This document shows positions 27,880-37,200 of a DNA stretch of 64,000 bases, piece by piece (position 1 is the stretch's first letter; each line of letters starts with the position of its first letter). A model generated the notes under the pieces. It was not told the DNA's origin, ran no database searches, and worked only from the letters and a program-made list of their open reading frames with translations. Position numbers and translations under genes: made by a program. The DNA is from Prevotella sp. (GTDB taxonomy: Bacteria; Bacteroidota; Bacteroidia; Bacteroidales; Bacteroidaceae): NCBI GenBank assembly GCA_017548275.1, contig JAFZAH010000004.1:1-64000 (forward strand), given 5' to 3'.

Positions 27880-28713
27880 TTATTTCGCTTGTTCGTTCTC
27901 ACGCATGTCAATGGCCTGAACCAACGTGACAGGTTTATTTGAACTGAACAAACACCCTTGGTCGATGTATTTGGCCATTACCTGAGGATTAGTAACTGAG
28001 CCTAAAATGAGTTGCACGCCTAATTCTTTTGCCCGGTTAACCCAATCAACTTGACCTTCGTTAACCATGTCTTCCTCCACATAATAGAACCCCCCGATAC
28101 CATCATTTTTCACTTCTTCGGGTGTATGGCTGTGTCCTACGAAATAAGTGATGTTACCATATCCTTTTTTGGCGAAGGTTAGGCATTTGCTATAGGAATA
28201 TGTGATAAAAATAACTTTCTCGATGACTCCCCGTTGATTAACGGCATCCAGCACATCGTTGACTGAGGCGTTACTTTTCAGTTCAATTACCAGTTTAGTA
28301 TTGGTGGGGGAGTTGCCCACTTCGATGAGGAAATCGTCGAGCGTAGGTAGTTTCTCGCCGTTGGCTAAAGGAAATTGTGCCAATTGCTCGTAGGTCGATT
28401 TCGTGATGTTAAGACCATTATAAGTATTGTCGTGGCTGATGACTAATATACCGTCCTTTGTTTTCCAAACATCACATTCCGACCCGAATATATCCAATGC
28501 TAATGCTTCTTTCAGAGATGCTATCGAATTTTGAGGATGTCCGTTCTGATACCATGACCCGCGGTGCGCAATGATAGGATACTTTACTGGCGAAAGTACA
28601 GCGGGAATGAAAGAAGGAACACGCGGCTCCTGTATGCTGTTTATCGTCTCAGAGTTACACCCGTAAGAGATGAAGAGCATCAAAGCAGGAAGAATAAAGT
28701 GTAATTTTTTCAT
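27880..28713 (-). CDS. Glycerophosphodiester phosphodiesterase-like lipoprotein 2
   Basis: A 277-residue lipoprotein (Cys19, ISYGC), paralogous to the neighbour at 27028-27831. Active-site residues AHRG (His50, Arg51), SECDV (Glu79, Asp81) and ISHDNTYNG (His94) are conserved. Its start codon overlaps the stop of the TagB/TagF-like gene (28710-29900) by 4 bp, so the two are translationally coupled. That coupling supports a link between polyol-phosphate polymer synthesis and its removal. The natural substrate is not known. Confidence 0.9.
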   Translation of the reverse strand: MKKLHFILPALMLFISYGCNSETINSIQEPRVPSFIPAVLSPVKYPIIAHRGSWYQNGHPQNSIASLKEALALDIFGSECDVWKTKDGILVISHDNTYNGLNITKSTYEQLAQFPLANGEKLPTLDDFLIEVGNSPTNTKLVIELKSNASVNDVLDAVNQRGVIEKVIFITYSYSKCLTFAKKGYGNITYFVGHSHTPEEVKNDGIGGFYYVEEDMVNEGQVDWVNRAKELGVQLILGSVTNPQVMAKYIDQGCLFSSNKPVTLVQAIDMRENEQAK

Positions 28714-29900
28714 TTATTAAATTGGTTAATAATGGCCCGATAAACGTTTTCGGAATAGCAGGTGCCTTTGATGGAAGGGTCTTCATATAATTGGTTAATG
28801 GCATCTGTGGCCGCTAACGATTCGTGAGTCAACATATCGGCAAGGCTCTCGGGTGTGATGCATTCACATTTGCTGCAGATGTCATAAAACTCGTCGCATA
28901 CAGGTTCCGAATGGTTGACAAATTCTTCCTTATCGGGCAGGTAGAAAATGACAGGTCGGTCAAGCAATGCAAAATCAACACAGCAACTCGAGAAATCGGT
29001 GATGAGCACATCTCCGGCTGCTAACAATTCTTGATTTGACTCCACTTCTTGGTAGTGCATGACGCGGAAATTATCCCTGTCGGGTAATTCGACAGGTGGT
29101 GTCAGCGGATGTAATTTCGCAATGAACACACTGTTGGTTTTGTCAAGCGTTTCCTGCAATGTCTTGTTCTCATATAGACTTAGGACAATGTTTTTCATCG
29201 CGTCAAGCCCTAACGCGTTTCCCCTGTAGGTGGGGAGGTATAAGATGAGGCGTTTGTCGGGTTCTATGCCTAATCGGGAGAAGATATCCTCGCGAATACC
29301 TTTATTCTTGAGAATGTCATTTCTGGGTTGACCGGTGATGGCTACTGCCTTCCCGTCGCGCAGACTGGCATTCATCATTCGTTGGTGTTTGTTATATTCC
29401 GACGTGGCGATGGTCAAGTCTCTATGTATCCACGAGAACACCTTATCCATTGCCTTCTTGATGAAAAGAGCCTTGCCGGAGTACTTGGCATTATATGTTT
29501 TTTTAAACCCGACACCATGCCCAAGAAAGACAAGTTTAGCACCGCCCACTTTCGGCCATGGACCGAAATCATCCAACCCGTTGGTGAAAATGGCGACACC
29601 GGCGTGGCGGGCAACTTGCTTACCTTCTTTACTGTTAAACGTATACGCCTCGCCACCGGCTTTCTTTACCGTATCCACTACCTCTTCGTTTGCCGCTAAC
29701 CAAACGGAACGGATTTCTTGTCCGTGCTCACGGTTGACGTATTCAAACAGATAGCGGGCATTGTCGTCATATTTGGTCCCCTCATGGGTGCCATAGACCC
29801 ACAATTGAGAATCACGCTTATACCATAGCCTGCTGAAATTAAATAGCAGAGCATTGGCAGGTAATGACTTTTTCCGGTGGGAGGCGAAATTGATTTTCAC
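28710..29900 (-). CDS. TagB/TagF-like CDP-glycerol glycerophosphotransferase 1
   Basis: A 396-residue peripheral membrane enzyme of the CDP-glycerol:glycerophosphotransferase family. GT-B-like signatures are visible: VYGTHEGTKYDDNARYLFEYV near the N-terminus, LVFLGHGVGFKKTYNAKYSG, the QPRNDIL region, LYLPTYRGN, and the late DVLITDFSSCCVDFALLDRPVIFYLPD, which carries residues that bind the CDP moiety. Relatives add one or many glycerol-phosphate (or ribitol-phosphate) units to a lipid-linked acceptor. It is one of two members in the locus (the other is 36009-37178). Confidence 0.92.
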   Translation of the reverse strand: MKINFASHRKKSLPANALLFNFSRLWYKRDSQLWVYGTHEGTKYDDNARYLFEYVNREHGQEIRSVWLAANEEVVDTVKKAGGEAYTFNSKEGKQVARHAGVAIFTNGLDDFGPWPKVGGAKLVFLGHGVGFKKTYNAKYSGKALFIKKAMDKVFSWIHRDLTIATSEYNKHQRMMNASLRDGKAVAITGQPRNDILKNKGIREDIFSRLGIEPDKRLILYLPTYRGNALGLDAMKNIVLSLYENKTLQETLDKTNSVFIAKLHPLTPPVELPDRDNFRVMHYQEVESNQELLAAGDVLITDFSSCCVDFALLDRPVIFYLPDKEEFVNHSEPVCDEFYDICSKCECITPESLADMLTHESLAATDAINQLYEDPSIKGTCYSENVYRAIINQFNK

Positions 29901-29906
29901 GTTTGT

Positions 29907-30935
29907 TTATCCGCGTAAAGTACTTAATAACTTTTCTAACGTATCTTCAAAGGTATAGACGGGTTTCCATCCGAGGTTTTCCAGTTTGGAAGGATCCATC
30001 ACTGTGATGCCTTCTTTGCGGAAACCTAAAGCCTTGATGTCTTCGGCGATGTCAAACACCAATTCCACCTTGTCGCCGCCCAATGCGATCAGTTTCTTGG
30101 CGATGTCGCGCACGGAAATGGCATTGTCGCGGTTCGTCAGGTTATAAGCGTTGCAATTCTCACCGTTAACCAGGATATAAAGGAATGCGGAAGCGGCGTC
30201 GTCCACGTCGAGATAGTTGCGTACAGTGCCGCCCGTAGATTTCATCACAATATTGCGCCCTTCTACCACGCAACGGGCGAACTCGGCGAAAAATCTCGGG
30301 TCGTTGTATGCTACACCTGTGCCGAATGTGGATGTGAGGCGGCCGCTGTATACCTTAAACCCGTATTTGGCTGAATAGGCAGTGAGCATAGACTCGCACA
30401 CGCGTTTCACTTCGGCATAACTGTTGCGCAGCACCATCGGGTCGAGCAGACAGGGGTGGTTCTCGGCAACCAACTGTTCCTCGTTCACACCGCCATAAAT
30501 TTCATATGTAGAAACATATACAAACCCTTCACAATTGTGGGTGCTGGCGTAATCGAGCAGTTGTTTTGTGCCTCCGATACCCGTGTCGAAGATTTTGACA
30601 GGGTCCTTCAAATGCATTTTAGAACCACCCGAGATACCCGCGCAATGGATGATATAGTCGGCTTGGAGGTCAAAGGCGATGTCGGCGTCGGCTGTGAAAA
30701 GTTGGGGCTCCAAATCTGTGCGACCGCTCATCTTGTCATATACGCGGTCGTATTTCTCGCGATCGCGGTACAACGGGACAATCTTTATGTCAGCGTTCTG
30801 TCCGTCATTTAACGCCATCAGATAGCGCACGATGGCTGACCCGACCAGACCGGTGGCTCCACTTACCATAATGGTCTTACCTCGCAGACGTTCTGCGAGG
30901 TAAGACTGTTGTTCTTGTAAGAGTTGGTTGTTCAT
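29907..30935 (-). CDS. NAD-dependent epimerase/dehydratase-family protein
   Basis: A 342-residue extended SDR with NAD motif SGATGLVGSAIVRYLM (from about residue 25), the YVSTYEIYG segment, Tyr/Lys pair in NSYAEVKRVCE, and the YNLTNRDNAISV region of sugar-nucleotide epimerases. The reaction cannot be told from sequence alone. Its start overlaps the stop of the TarI-like gene by 4 bp, so a role in making or modifying a CDP- or NDP-linked precursor is plausible. It precedes the TagB/TagF-like gene by 6 bp. Confidence 0.88.
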   Translation of the reverse strand: MNNQLLQEQQSYLAERLRGKTIMVSGATGLVGSAIVRYLMALNDGQNADIKIVPLYRDREKYDRVYDKMSGRTDLEPQLFTADADIAFDLQADYIIHCAGISGGSKMHLKDPVKIFDTGIGGTKQLLDYASTHNCEGFVYVSTYEIYGGVNEEQLVAENHPCLLDPMVLRNSYAEVKRVCESMLTAYSAKYGFKVYSGRLTSTFGTGVAYNDPRFFAEFARCVVEGRNIVMKSTGGTVRNYLDVDDAASAFLYILVNGENCNAYNLTNRDNAISVRDIAKKLIALGGDKVELVFDIAEDIKALGFRKEGITVMDPSKLENLGWKPVYTFEDTLEKLLSTLRG

Positions 30936-31660
30936 CCTTCCTGCTCCTTCTCGGCTTGTTTTTTCTTCAACATATATTCGCTGAAGTCAATGTCTTCAAG
31001 CGTGGTAATCTTGAGGTTGCTCGGACGGCCCAGAGAGATGCGCACGTCGATGTTGCGGTTGACAAACAGTTGTGAGGTGCCTGTCAATGCAAGCAGTTCC
31101 TCTTGGGTATATGAACTGATTACTTCGTCGAGCAGGTCCATCGTGCATCCGTGCGGGGTCTGGGCATAGAACAGTTTCTTACGGTCGTAAGTGGAGGTCA
31201 GATATCCCTCGCGGCCTGAATAATAGGTTGTGTCGGCGCTGGGAATAGTTGCCATGGCTACACGGTGCAGTTTGGTCTCCTTGATGCAGTCCTCTAAAAT
31301 ATCTTCTGTGACAAACGGACGCACGGCATCGTGAGAGAATACCATGTCTTCTGCACGCACACCATGCTTCTCCTTAATGTCGTATATCACATTGAGGAAT
31401 GAGAGCATACGCTCCTTGCCGCCGCAAACAAAACGGAACATATCCTGTTTGTCGGGGAAATACTCCTTGATGAGTTCTTTTGTGTGATCCAACCACATCT
31501 CATTGACAGAGATATAAATGATGTCAAAAAGGTTAGAGCGTACAAATACGTCAACGGTCTGCACCAATATGGGCTTGCCGCCTAACTCTAAAAACTGTTT
31601 AGGTACATTCGAACCTACGCGGGTACCTTTACCGCCCGCCAAAATTGCTGCAAAAATCAT
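30932..31660 (-). CDS. IspD/TarI-like cytidylyltransferase
   Basis: A 242-residue nucleotidyltransferase of the IspD superfamily. The N-terminal LAGGKGTRVGSNVPKQFLELGGKPIL is the CTP-binding signature; FSHDAVRPFV and YAQTPHGC follow. A second, more IspD-like gene lies at 53855-54535, so this copy is not needed for isoprenoid synthesis. Paralogues in capsule and teichoic acid loci (TarI, Bcs1, LicC-type contexts) make CDP-ribitol or other CDP-polyols. It is coupled to the epimerase gene by a 4-bp overlap. Confidence 0.9.
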   Translation of the reverse strand: MIFAAILAGGKGTRVGSNVPKQFLELGGKPILVQTVDVFVRSNLFDIIYISVNEMWLDHTKELIKEYFPDKQDMFRFVCGGKERMLSFLNVIYDIKEKHGVRAEDMVFSHDAVRPFVTEDILEDCIKETKLHRVAMATIPSADTTYYSGREGYLTSTYDRKKLFYAQTPHGCTMDLLDEVISSYTQEELLALTGTSQLFVNRNIDVRISLGRPSNLKITTLEDIDFSEYMLKKKQAEKEQEG

Positions 31661-31775
31661 AATGTGTAATAGTTGAATTAGTAAAAAAAGAAATTATTGT
31701 TTAGTTGCAAATAATCGATAATCTCAATGTCTCGCCAAGTTATTTTTTTATCGAGATGATGCTTCCTGTTCTCGT

Positions 31776-32789
31776 TTATTTGGTTGATGTGCCCTGTTTC
31801 CCGACCAGATACGGGAAATACCTGTTGATGAACATTGTGCAAAGTGCAGAGAACAAACAAAGGATGATGAAACTGATAATATACATCAAGACGAGCGAGA
31901 TGCCTGAACCGTGGATGAGTTTCTTTATAAGTATTCCGGTCAGCATGCGGTGGACCAAAAAGATGGTGAGACTGTTTTTGCCGAACCAGATAAGCCATCG
32001 GTTATGCCCTAAAGTTGACACCAGTTGAGAAAACGCTAAAATTCCTAATGACGCTGCCACGGCTACGATATAATAAACATACCAGTTGCCCACATCGCCA
32101 GTGGCCATCTGCGGATAACCTTTTTGCGTCTGATAGAAATAACTGAACAGAGAAACAAAGATGAGTAGACTGATGAGGAAGAGTTGTGGTTTGGAACAAT
32201 TCCTAAGCCAATCTAAACCTTTATGACAAGTGAAGAAATATCCGGTTACAACGAAGGCAGTTCCCATCAACACAATGTCAATCGCAAACGGTAATCCCCA
32301 TTTTTGAAACAACTTCACACTACTGTCGTGGTATAGGTTGTTGAGCAGGAACCCGATAATAAGACTTGCCACAATGGCGATAATGGAAAATAAGTAATTC
32401 TTTTTTACCTTGCCTTTCATCAGATAACTGAACATCAATGCAAAAAACAGACAGGGTAAGAACCACAGCATGCCGTTGCTTTTTGAGAATAATAAAGACT
32501 GGTTTGTCGCATAAAGGATCGGTGGAATGTTTTTCAAAGCCAACATTCCGAACATCATGGCAAAGATGAGGTAAGGTGCAATTAGCGTGGAGGCGCGACG
32601 ACTAACATATTCCTTAAATGGTTTGTCCGGGATGAAAAAACCAGCCACAATGAAGAAAATAGGCATATGAAACGCATAAATAGCCTTCTTTAGTAAAAGG
32701 TCATGTGATAATAAATGACCTAATAATACAGTAAGGATGGCTATCCCTTTCGCTATATCAATAAAGTCTAAACGAGTTTTCTTTTCCAT
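31776..32789 (-). CDS. Acyltransferase-3 family membrane protein 1
   Basis: A 337-residue integral membrane protein with about ten hydrophobic segments. The start RLDFIDIAKGIAILTVLLGH is the family hallmark; the histidine at the end of the first helix, and an Arg pair later (SRRASTLIAPY), belong to the predicted active site. Such enzymes usually move acetyl or other acyl groups to glycan hydroxyls across the membrane. It lies upstream of the TarI-like gene with a 115-bp gap that has no clear promoter. A paralogue is at 37201-38205. Confidence 0.9.
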   Translation of the reverse strand: MEKKTRLDFIDIAKGIAILTVLLGHLLSHDLLLKKAIYAFHMPIFFIVAGFFIPDKPFKEYVSRRASTLIAPYLIFAMMFGMLALKNIPPILYATNQSLLFSKSNGMLWFLPCLFFALMFSYLMKGKVKKNYLFSIIAIVASLIIGFLLNNLYHDSSVKLFQKWGLPFAIDIVLMGTAFVVTGYFFTCHKGLDWLRNCSKPQLFLISLLIFVSLFSYFYQTQKGYPQMATGDVGNWYVYYIVAVAASLGILAFSQLVSTLGHNRWLIWFGKNSLTIFLVHRMLTGILIKKLIHGSGISLVLMYIISFIILCLFSALCTMFINRYFPYLVGKQGTSTK

Positions 32790-32818
32790 GATAGAACTAA
32801 CCGTTTGCGTAGTGAGGG

Positions 32819-33598
32819 TTATAGTCTATATGCTTCGCTGCAATGTATCTCGCGTTTGTTCTCAGGAGGCAGTTGCATGTAGTTCTTGTAGACATGGGTC
32901 AGATAGGCGTCGGCATCTACCGGTCCCATAAGACGGGTGTCTTCAAAGTCATATTCCGCCATATCGCCATAACACTCAGCAGGTATCATGCTTTGGGTGC
33001 GGCCAAGCAGGTTGCCGCGGTAGGGTCCGGGCTTCACTTCTAATAAAGCCTTCTTGCGTTTATCAAGAAACCATTTGTAACTCAACGGGCATAGGCTTCT
33101 CATGACGGATTTACCCAATTTCTTGTACCATTCGCCAGATGTGGAGTTGACAAAGATGATACGGTGCCACCGTGAGTATTTCGTCAGTTTTTTGATGGCG
33201 GGGTCACCTTTGTCGCAGAGAGACAAGGGGAAAATATCAATGTTGACACCTATTTGTTTCTCAAAAGGAATAGAAAGACATATATCTTTGATGCGTGTAT
33301 GTGTGTTTTGCAGTTTTGCAAAAACAGTGTGTACTCCTTCGCATTGGTCATAGGTGCTGCACTCGTATCCTTCCGGTAAATCACGGCGCATGGCTTGCAG
33401 CATCTCGTCATAATGCTCTGTCGGGACCCCAAAGTCCATGTCGTCATCCCAGGGGATAAACCCTTTGTGACGGATGGCGCCTAACAGCGTACCACCTACC
33501 ATACAATAGGGTATGTTGTTCTTTCGGCATACTGCGTCAAACTGTTTAGCCAAATCCAATAGTATGGCATGCATCTGATGAATATCTAATCTTTCCAT
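32819..33598 (-). CDS. LicD-family phosphotransferase
   Basis: A 259-residue cytosolic protein with the LicD/fukutin-type nucleotidyltransferase site: YCMVGGTLLGAIRHKG (GGTLLGA at 35-41) and IPWDDDMDFG (acidic triad in 50-55). LicD transfers phosphocholine from CDP-choline to glycans; the related human fukutin and FKRP transfer ribitol 5-phosphate from CDP-ribitol. With a CDP-polyol-making enzyme in the same locus and no choline kinase visible, a polyol-phosphate donor is the more likely one here. It is 2 bp after the glycosyltransferase stop and 29 bp before the acyltransferase start. Confidence 0.92.
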   Translation of the reverse strand: MERLDIHQMHAILLDLAKQFDAVCRKNNIPYCMVGGTLLGAIRHKGFIPWDDDMDFGVPTEHYDEMLQAMRRDLPEGYECSTYDQCEGVHTVFAKLQNTHTRIKDICLSIPFEKQIGVNIDIFPLSLCDKGDPAIKKLTKYSRWHRIIFVNSTSGEWYKKLGKSVMRSLCPLSYKWFLDKRKKALLEVKPGPYRGNLLGRTQSMIPAECYGDMAEYDFEDTRLMGPVDADAYLTHVYKNYMQLPPENKREIHCSEAYRL

Positions 33599-33600
33599 TA

Positions 33601-34713
33601 TTATAGTTTTTTTATTTCGTTACAAACATCACCGTTGACCTTGGAGAACGAGTAATTGTCTTTCACCCTTCGCCACATTTTCTCTGAAAGTTCCTGCATT
33701 CTCCCGCCTTTCAGCACTTGGTCTATGCAGTCGGCATAATCCTCAGGTTCATATCCCTTTACGACCAGATGCTCATCGCCAATGATGGTCTTGTTAAAAT
33801 GATAATCACTGGCTATTGGAATGAGTCCTTGGCTCATCGCCTCATTTAGGGCGTTACTATGTCCTTCTGCTTTTTCCTTGGTGGGGAACAGATAGAAATG
33901 CTGCTTTTGCATCATTTCAATCAGATATTCAAATGGCGAGTTCTCTTTTCTGGTGATATGGTCTTTATAAGGCGATTGTAAAATGAGCGTGTTTAATTCG
34001 TTAACGTAATCGGGGTGGATGACATCGCTTCCTACAAGTGTGAGATGGATGTTCATGTCAGGATGGCGTTCACAGAGCAGTTCAAAAACTTTAAGCGATA
34101 CAATCGGGTTTTTCACTGGCGACATCCTGCCGAAATAGCAGAGGTTTAACTCATCAGCAGGTTTCGCAGGCACGCTCTCCGGTATCACTTCATCCACAAC
34201 GTATGAAGGGAAATACATCAGATGAGAACTTGACACTTGTTGGGTGAGTAACAGTGCGTCATATCCTTCAAACAATACGAGCGACTGCTTGTTCATCGTA
34301 TGTTTAAACAGCCATTTGTGCAACTTGCCTCCTTTGGGATAGGTGTCCATTACCAGACCTCCCTGAAGATACAGCATGTTTTTGTATCCCATCAGACGGG
34401 CTGTTGTGGCTAATATATACTCGTAGGGAACCAGTGCGCCGGCGAAAGTCATTTGCATGAAGACCGAATTCTTTCTCTTGCGGAAAAGCATCTTGCTTAT
34501 CATCTTCACCAAATCGTGGACGGCGAAATAGCCCACTTCCAGACGATGCCCCCATTTTGAGGCAATCTCTGCTCTATGGCGTCGTATAGGTATAATGTCG
34601 ATGCCTTCGGAGCGGAAGCCCTTCATCACGCGACGGGCAGATGACTGACCGCCACTTTTTGGCAATTGGTCCATATGCCCGATATTGCCGAAAACAAAAA
34701 CCCTATCTGCCAT
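33601..34713 (-). CDS. GT4-family glycosyltransferase
   Basis: A 370-residue GT-B-fold retaining glycosyltransferase. The C-terminal half has NLCYFGRMSPVKNP, LTLVGSDV and the Ex7E-type donor site EGHSNALNEAMSQGLIPIAS. The N-terminal half begins with a glycine-rich nucleotide-fold loop (SGGQSSARRVMKGF). The donor is not identifiable. Its start overlaps the end of the Wzy gene by 11 bp. Confidence 0.9.
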   Translation of the reverse strand: MADRVFVFGNIGHMDQLPKSGGQSSARRVMKGFRSEGIDIIPIRRHRAEIASKWGHRLEVGYFAVHDLVKMISKMLFRKRKNSVFMQMTFAGALVPYEYILATTARLMGYKNMLYLQGGLVMDTYPKGGKLHKWLFKHTMNKQSLVLFEGYDALLLTQQVSSSHLMYFPSYVVDEVIPESVPAKPADELNLCYFGRMSPVKNPIVSLKVFELLCERHPDMNIHLTLVGSDVIHPDYVNELNTLILQSPYKDHITRKENSPFEYLIEMMQKQHFYLFPTKEKAEGHSNALNEAMSQGLIPIASDYHFNKTIIGDEHLVVKGYEPEDYADCIDQVLKGGRMQELSEKMWRRVKDNYSFSKVNGDVCNEIKKL

Positions 34714-36007
34714 ATTCTTGGTTTATTAATTCTTTTCGGAATTGATTGTAGTTGAACTTCTGATATTGACTGATATAACGTCCCAACAAAAATGCACAAA
34801 GGAGTCCGCAGTATCCCATAGATGCAAAACCGCCATAGATAGTCACAGAGAACATCATGGTGACAAGAGGAATAACAAGGAGGAATAAAAAGAAGTCAGT
34901 GTATTCATATCTGTCGCGCCTCATTCGGAAATACATCTTAATCAGATAACAATAATAGGTGAAAAACACAAATGCGCCGGCTATTCCATAATTATACAAA
35001 ATTTCCAACCAAGTGTTGTGCGCATTACCGGGCATGCCACGGGGGACAAGCCAACTGACAACTCCGATGGTGCCGTGACCAAATATCTTTTCTGTAAAAG
35101 AGGAACGGTAAAAACCGTCCATGGTTACTTTCCAGATGTGGTCTCGTCCAGACAAGTAAAACGAGGTGGTATCATCGACATTCCAGTGTCTGGCGGGGTT
35201 AAGGCGATATTCCAGCGTTGTGAAAATGGAGTCGTCAATCAGCGTAAAATATAAGAGGAACATCAAAACGGCATAACCCGCATATACAATATATCGTCTT
35301 TTGTGACGGAAAGAAAACAAGAAAACGACCAATGCCGCGATGGCAAGGGAGAGCAGAGGCCCTTTCTTTCCAACAAGTAGGATATTGGCAACACAAAGTA
35401 TAGTAAGATAAACATTGAATTTGTTCTTTCGAAGGAACAAGAACGGGATCAAAACTGCAAATTTATATGGAAACGAATTCTTGTATGCATTCAGCATGAC
35501 GCCTAAACTATCGCCTTCTCCCCGTCGCACCATTCCCCATAACTCAACCAACGAACCATATTTGAGTCGGATGCGGATAGACAAGACTGTCATGACGAAA
35601 ATAGAGATAACCGCAAACCACCATAATAACTTGATGACTTTCTTGTTTTCTTCTGGTTTGTTGGCTAAATAATAACCGATATATAAGAACAATGCGTTAT
35701 CAGCCAAAACAAACAGTGTAGGGAATGGTACTGATATTGAAGTCGATCTATTCGTCCATAAGTAGGTGAAAAGGATGTTGATAATCAGGTATCCAGAAAC
35801 AAACACATTGAATCGATAGTAGTATGATCTTCTCAATATTTCAGGATAATTAGTCTTAAGGACATTCCATGCCACATAAAAATAGATAAATATTCGCAAG
35901 ACATAAGAAATCATATTGAACGTGCCCACACTTCTTGATATGTTTAGAGACGTGGCATTCAGGAAGAGGAGCACTGCTAATATGAAGATGATTTTTTTCT
36001 GACTCAT
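34703..36007 (-). CDS. O-antigen/capsule polymerase (Wzy-like)
   Basis: A 434-residue integral membrane protein with about twelve hydrophobic segments and a long periplasmic loop (about residues 255-320, ending in TWLEILYNYGIAGAFVFF) as in O-antigen ligase/polymerase proteins. The sequence GNAHNTWLEILYNYG is a family landmark. It would join lipid-linked repeat units in the periplasm after Wzx flips them. The partner Wzx is at 48029-49522. Confidence 0.88.
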   Translation of the reverse strand: MSQKKIIFILAVLLFLNATSLNISRSVGTFNMISYVLRIFIYFYVAWNVLKTNYPEILRRSYYYRFNVFVSGYLIINILFTYLWTNRSTSISVPFPTLFVLADNALFLYIGYYLANKPEENKKVIKLLWWFAVISIFVMTVLSIRIRLKYGSLVELWGMVRRGEGDSLGVMLNAYKNSFPYKFAVLIPFLFLRKNKFNVYLTILCVANILLVGKKGPLLSLAIAALVVFLFSFRHKRRYIVYAGYAVLMFLLYFTLIDDSIFTTLEYRLNPARHWNVDDTTSFYLSGRDHIWKVTMDGFYRSSFTEKIFGHGTIGVVSWLVPRGMPGNAHNTWLEILYNYGIAGAFVFFTYYCYLIKMYFRMRRDRYEYTDFFLFLLVIPLVTMMFSVTIYGGFASMGYCGLLCAFLLGRYISQYQKFNYNQFRKELINQEYGR

Positions 36008-36008
36008 G

Positions 36009-37178
36009 TTATCTTAAATTGTTTATCGCTTTCACCAGTTCATCGGTGCCGCGGTGAATTGAATCTGCCCAAATCAAAGCCCTCTCTGCTGTGTAGTCTT
36101 GACGTTCATCGGAAGAGATGGCTTTCAACAACTCATGGAAGTTCATGGCGGTGATGCCATGGTATGTTTCGTCAAAATCTTCCCATAAGTCGCGGGAATT
36201 GTTTTTATAGTCTTCTTTGTCTGGTATATATAATATAATTTGTTTGTCGTCCATCAAAATATAATCGACATATACTGAAGAGTAATCGGTTATCAGTGTG
36301 TCGGTAAAAGGCAAAATGGGGTAGAGGTCTAAATTCTTGTCCATTTCGACGATATTGGAAAGCCCGTTGAAATCAAGATCATGTTTCATGTGGGGGTGAA
36401 GTTTCACAATCAGTAAAGCGTCTTTATGTTTTAAGGTGTCGTTCAGCGCGTCGATATCCCATTTCTGCTGTTCAAGAAAATGTGGGTTCTTCTCACGATA
36501 GGTGGGCATGTAGAGCAGCACTTTCTTGTATTTCTTCATTGTTGCGATAAAGTCGAGCACCTCTTGTCCTTCCCATTTCTTAATATATTCAAGAATCTCT
36601 TTCTTTGACTGGCGCAGATGAACGCATCTGGGCGACAAAATATCAACGCAGCGGTCGATGTCAGTACGGAATGTCGTGGCGTAAATCCGGTCAATCATTT
36701 CAGAGGCACCCAACACGATGTCGGGCTCCACATAGAAGGCGGGACGCTTGACAAAACCTGTGAAACGGCCGTTTTTGTTCATACTGGAATGAATATTTGC
36801 CCAAAGACACTTCTTCGGGCCGAAACCATGCCACAATTGTACCTGTTTGGCACCACCGCTGGTGTAAAAGTTGATGTCTGCCAGCGACCCCGTCACGATA
36901 TATGTTCCAGCGCGCAGGGAATAAAAAATACCTTTCAGACCATACGAATAATAGGCTTCGATGCCTTTCTTCCGTAAGGGTTCCACTTCATCTTTGCGTT
37001 GTGTAATCCATAAACCGCGTATTTCGGGTTGATGGTCTATGATATATTGGAGCAGATATTTGCTGTGACCGTCGTAACCCGTACCCGAACCGAATGCCCA
37101 GATGCTTCTCTTCCTTGGGAACAGGAACGATAAGTAATAGACAGCCAGTCCTAGAAATTTTAATATAAAAGTTATCAT
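36009..37178 (-). CDS. TagB/TagF-like CDP-glycerol glycerophosphotransferase 2
   Basis: A 389-residue member of the same family as 28710-29900. Features: hydrophobic N-terminal anchor, WAFGSGTGYDGHSKYLLQYI, VQLWHGFGPKKCLW, LLYMPTYREKNPHF and the donor-site region FTDTLITDYSSVYVDYILMDDKQIILYIPD. Two such enzymes in one locus recall TagB (adds the first glycerol phosphate) and TagF (extends the chain). Which is primase and which is polymerase cannot be told. The gene ends 1 bp before the Wzy gene. Confidence 0.93.
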   Translation of the reverse strand: MITFILKFLGLAVYYLSFLFPRKRSIWAFGSGTGYDGHSKYLLQYIIDHQPEIRGLWITQRKDEVEPLRKKGIEAYYSYGLKGIFYSLRAGTYIVTGSLADINFYTSGGAKQVQLWHGFGPKKCLWANIHSSMNKNGRFTGFVKRPAFYVEPDIVLGASEMIDRIYATTFRTDIDRCVDILSPRCVHLRQSKKEILEYIKKWEGQEVLDFIATMKKYKKVLLYMPTYREKNPHFLEQQKWDIDALNDTLKHKDALLIVKLHPHMKHDLDFNGLSNIVEMDKNLDLYPILPFTDTLITDYSSVYVDYILMDDKQIILYIPDKEDYKNNSRDLWEDFDETYHGITAMNFHELLKAISSDERQDYTAERALIWADSIHRGTDELVKAINNLR

Positions 37179-37200
37179 TGTTGGATGCGGTAATGCCTCT

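Noticed and set aside
31678-31998. Minus-strand frame downstream of the first acyltransferase gene
   Set aside because: It mostly overlaps the acyltransferase in another frame; the unique end resembles coding sequence only weakly, so it is not called.
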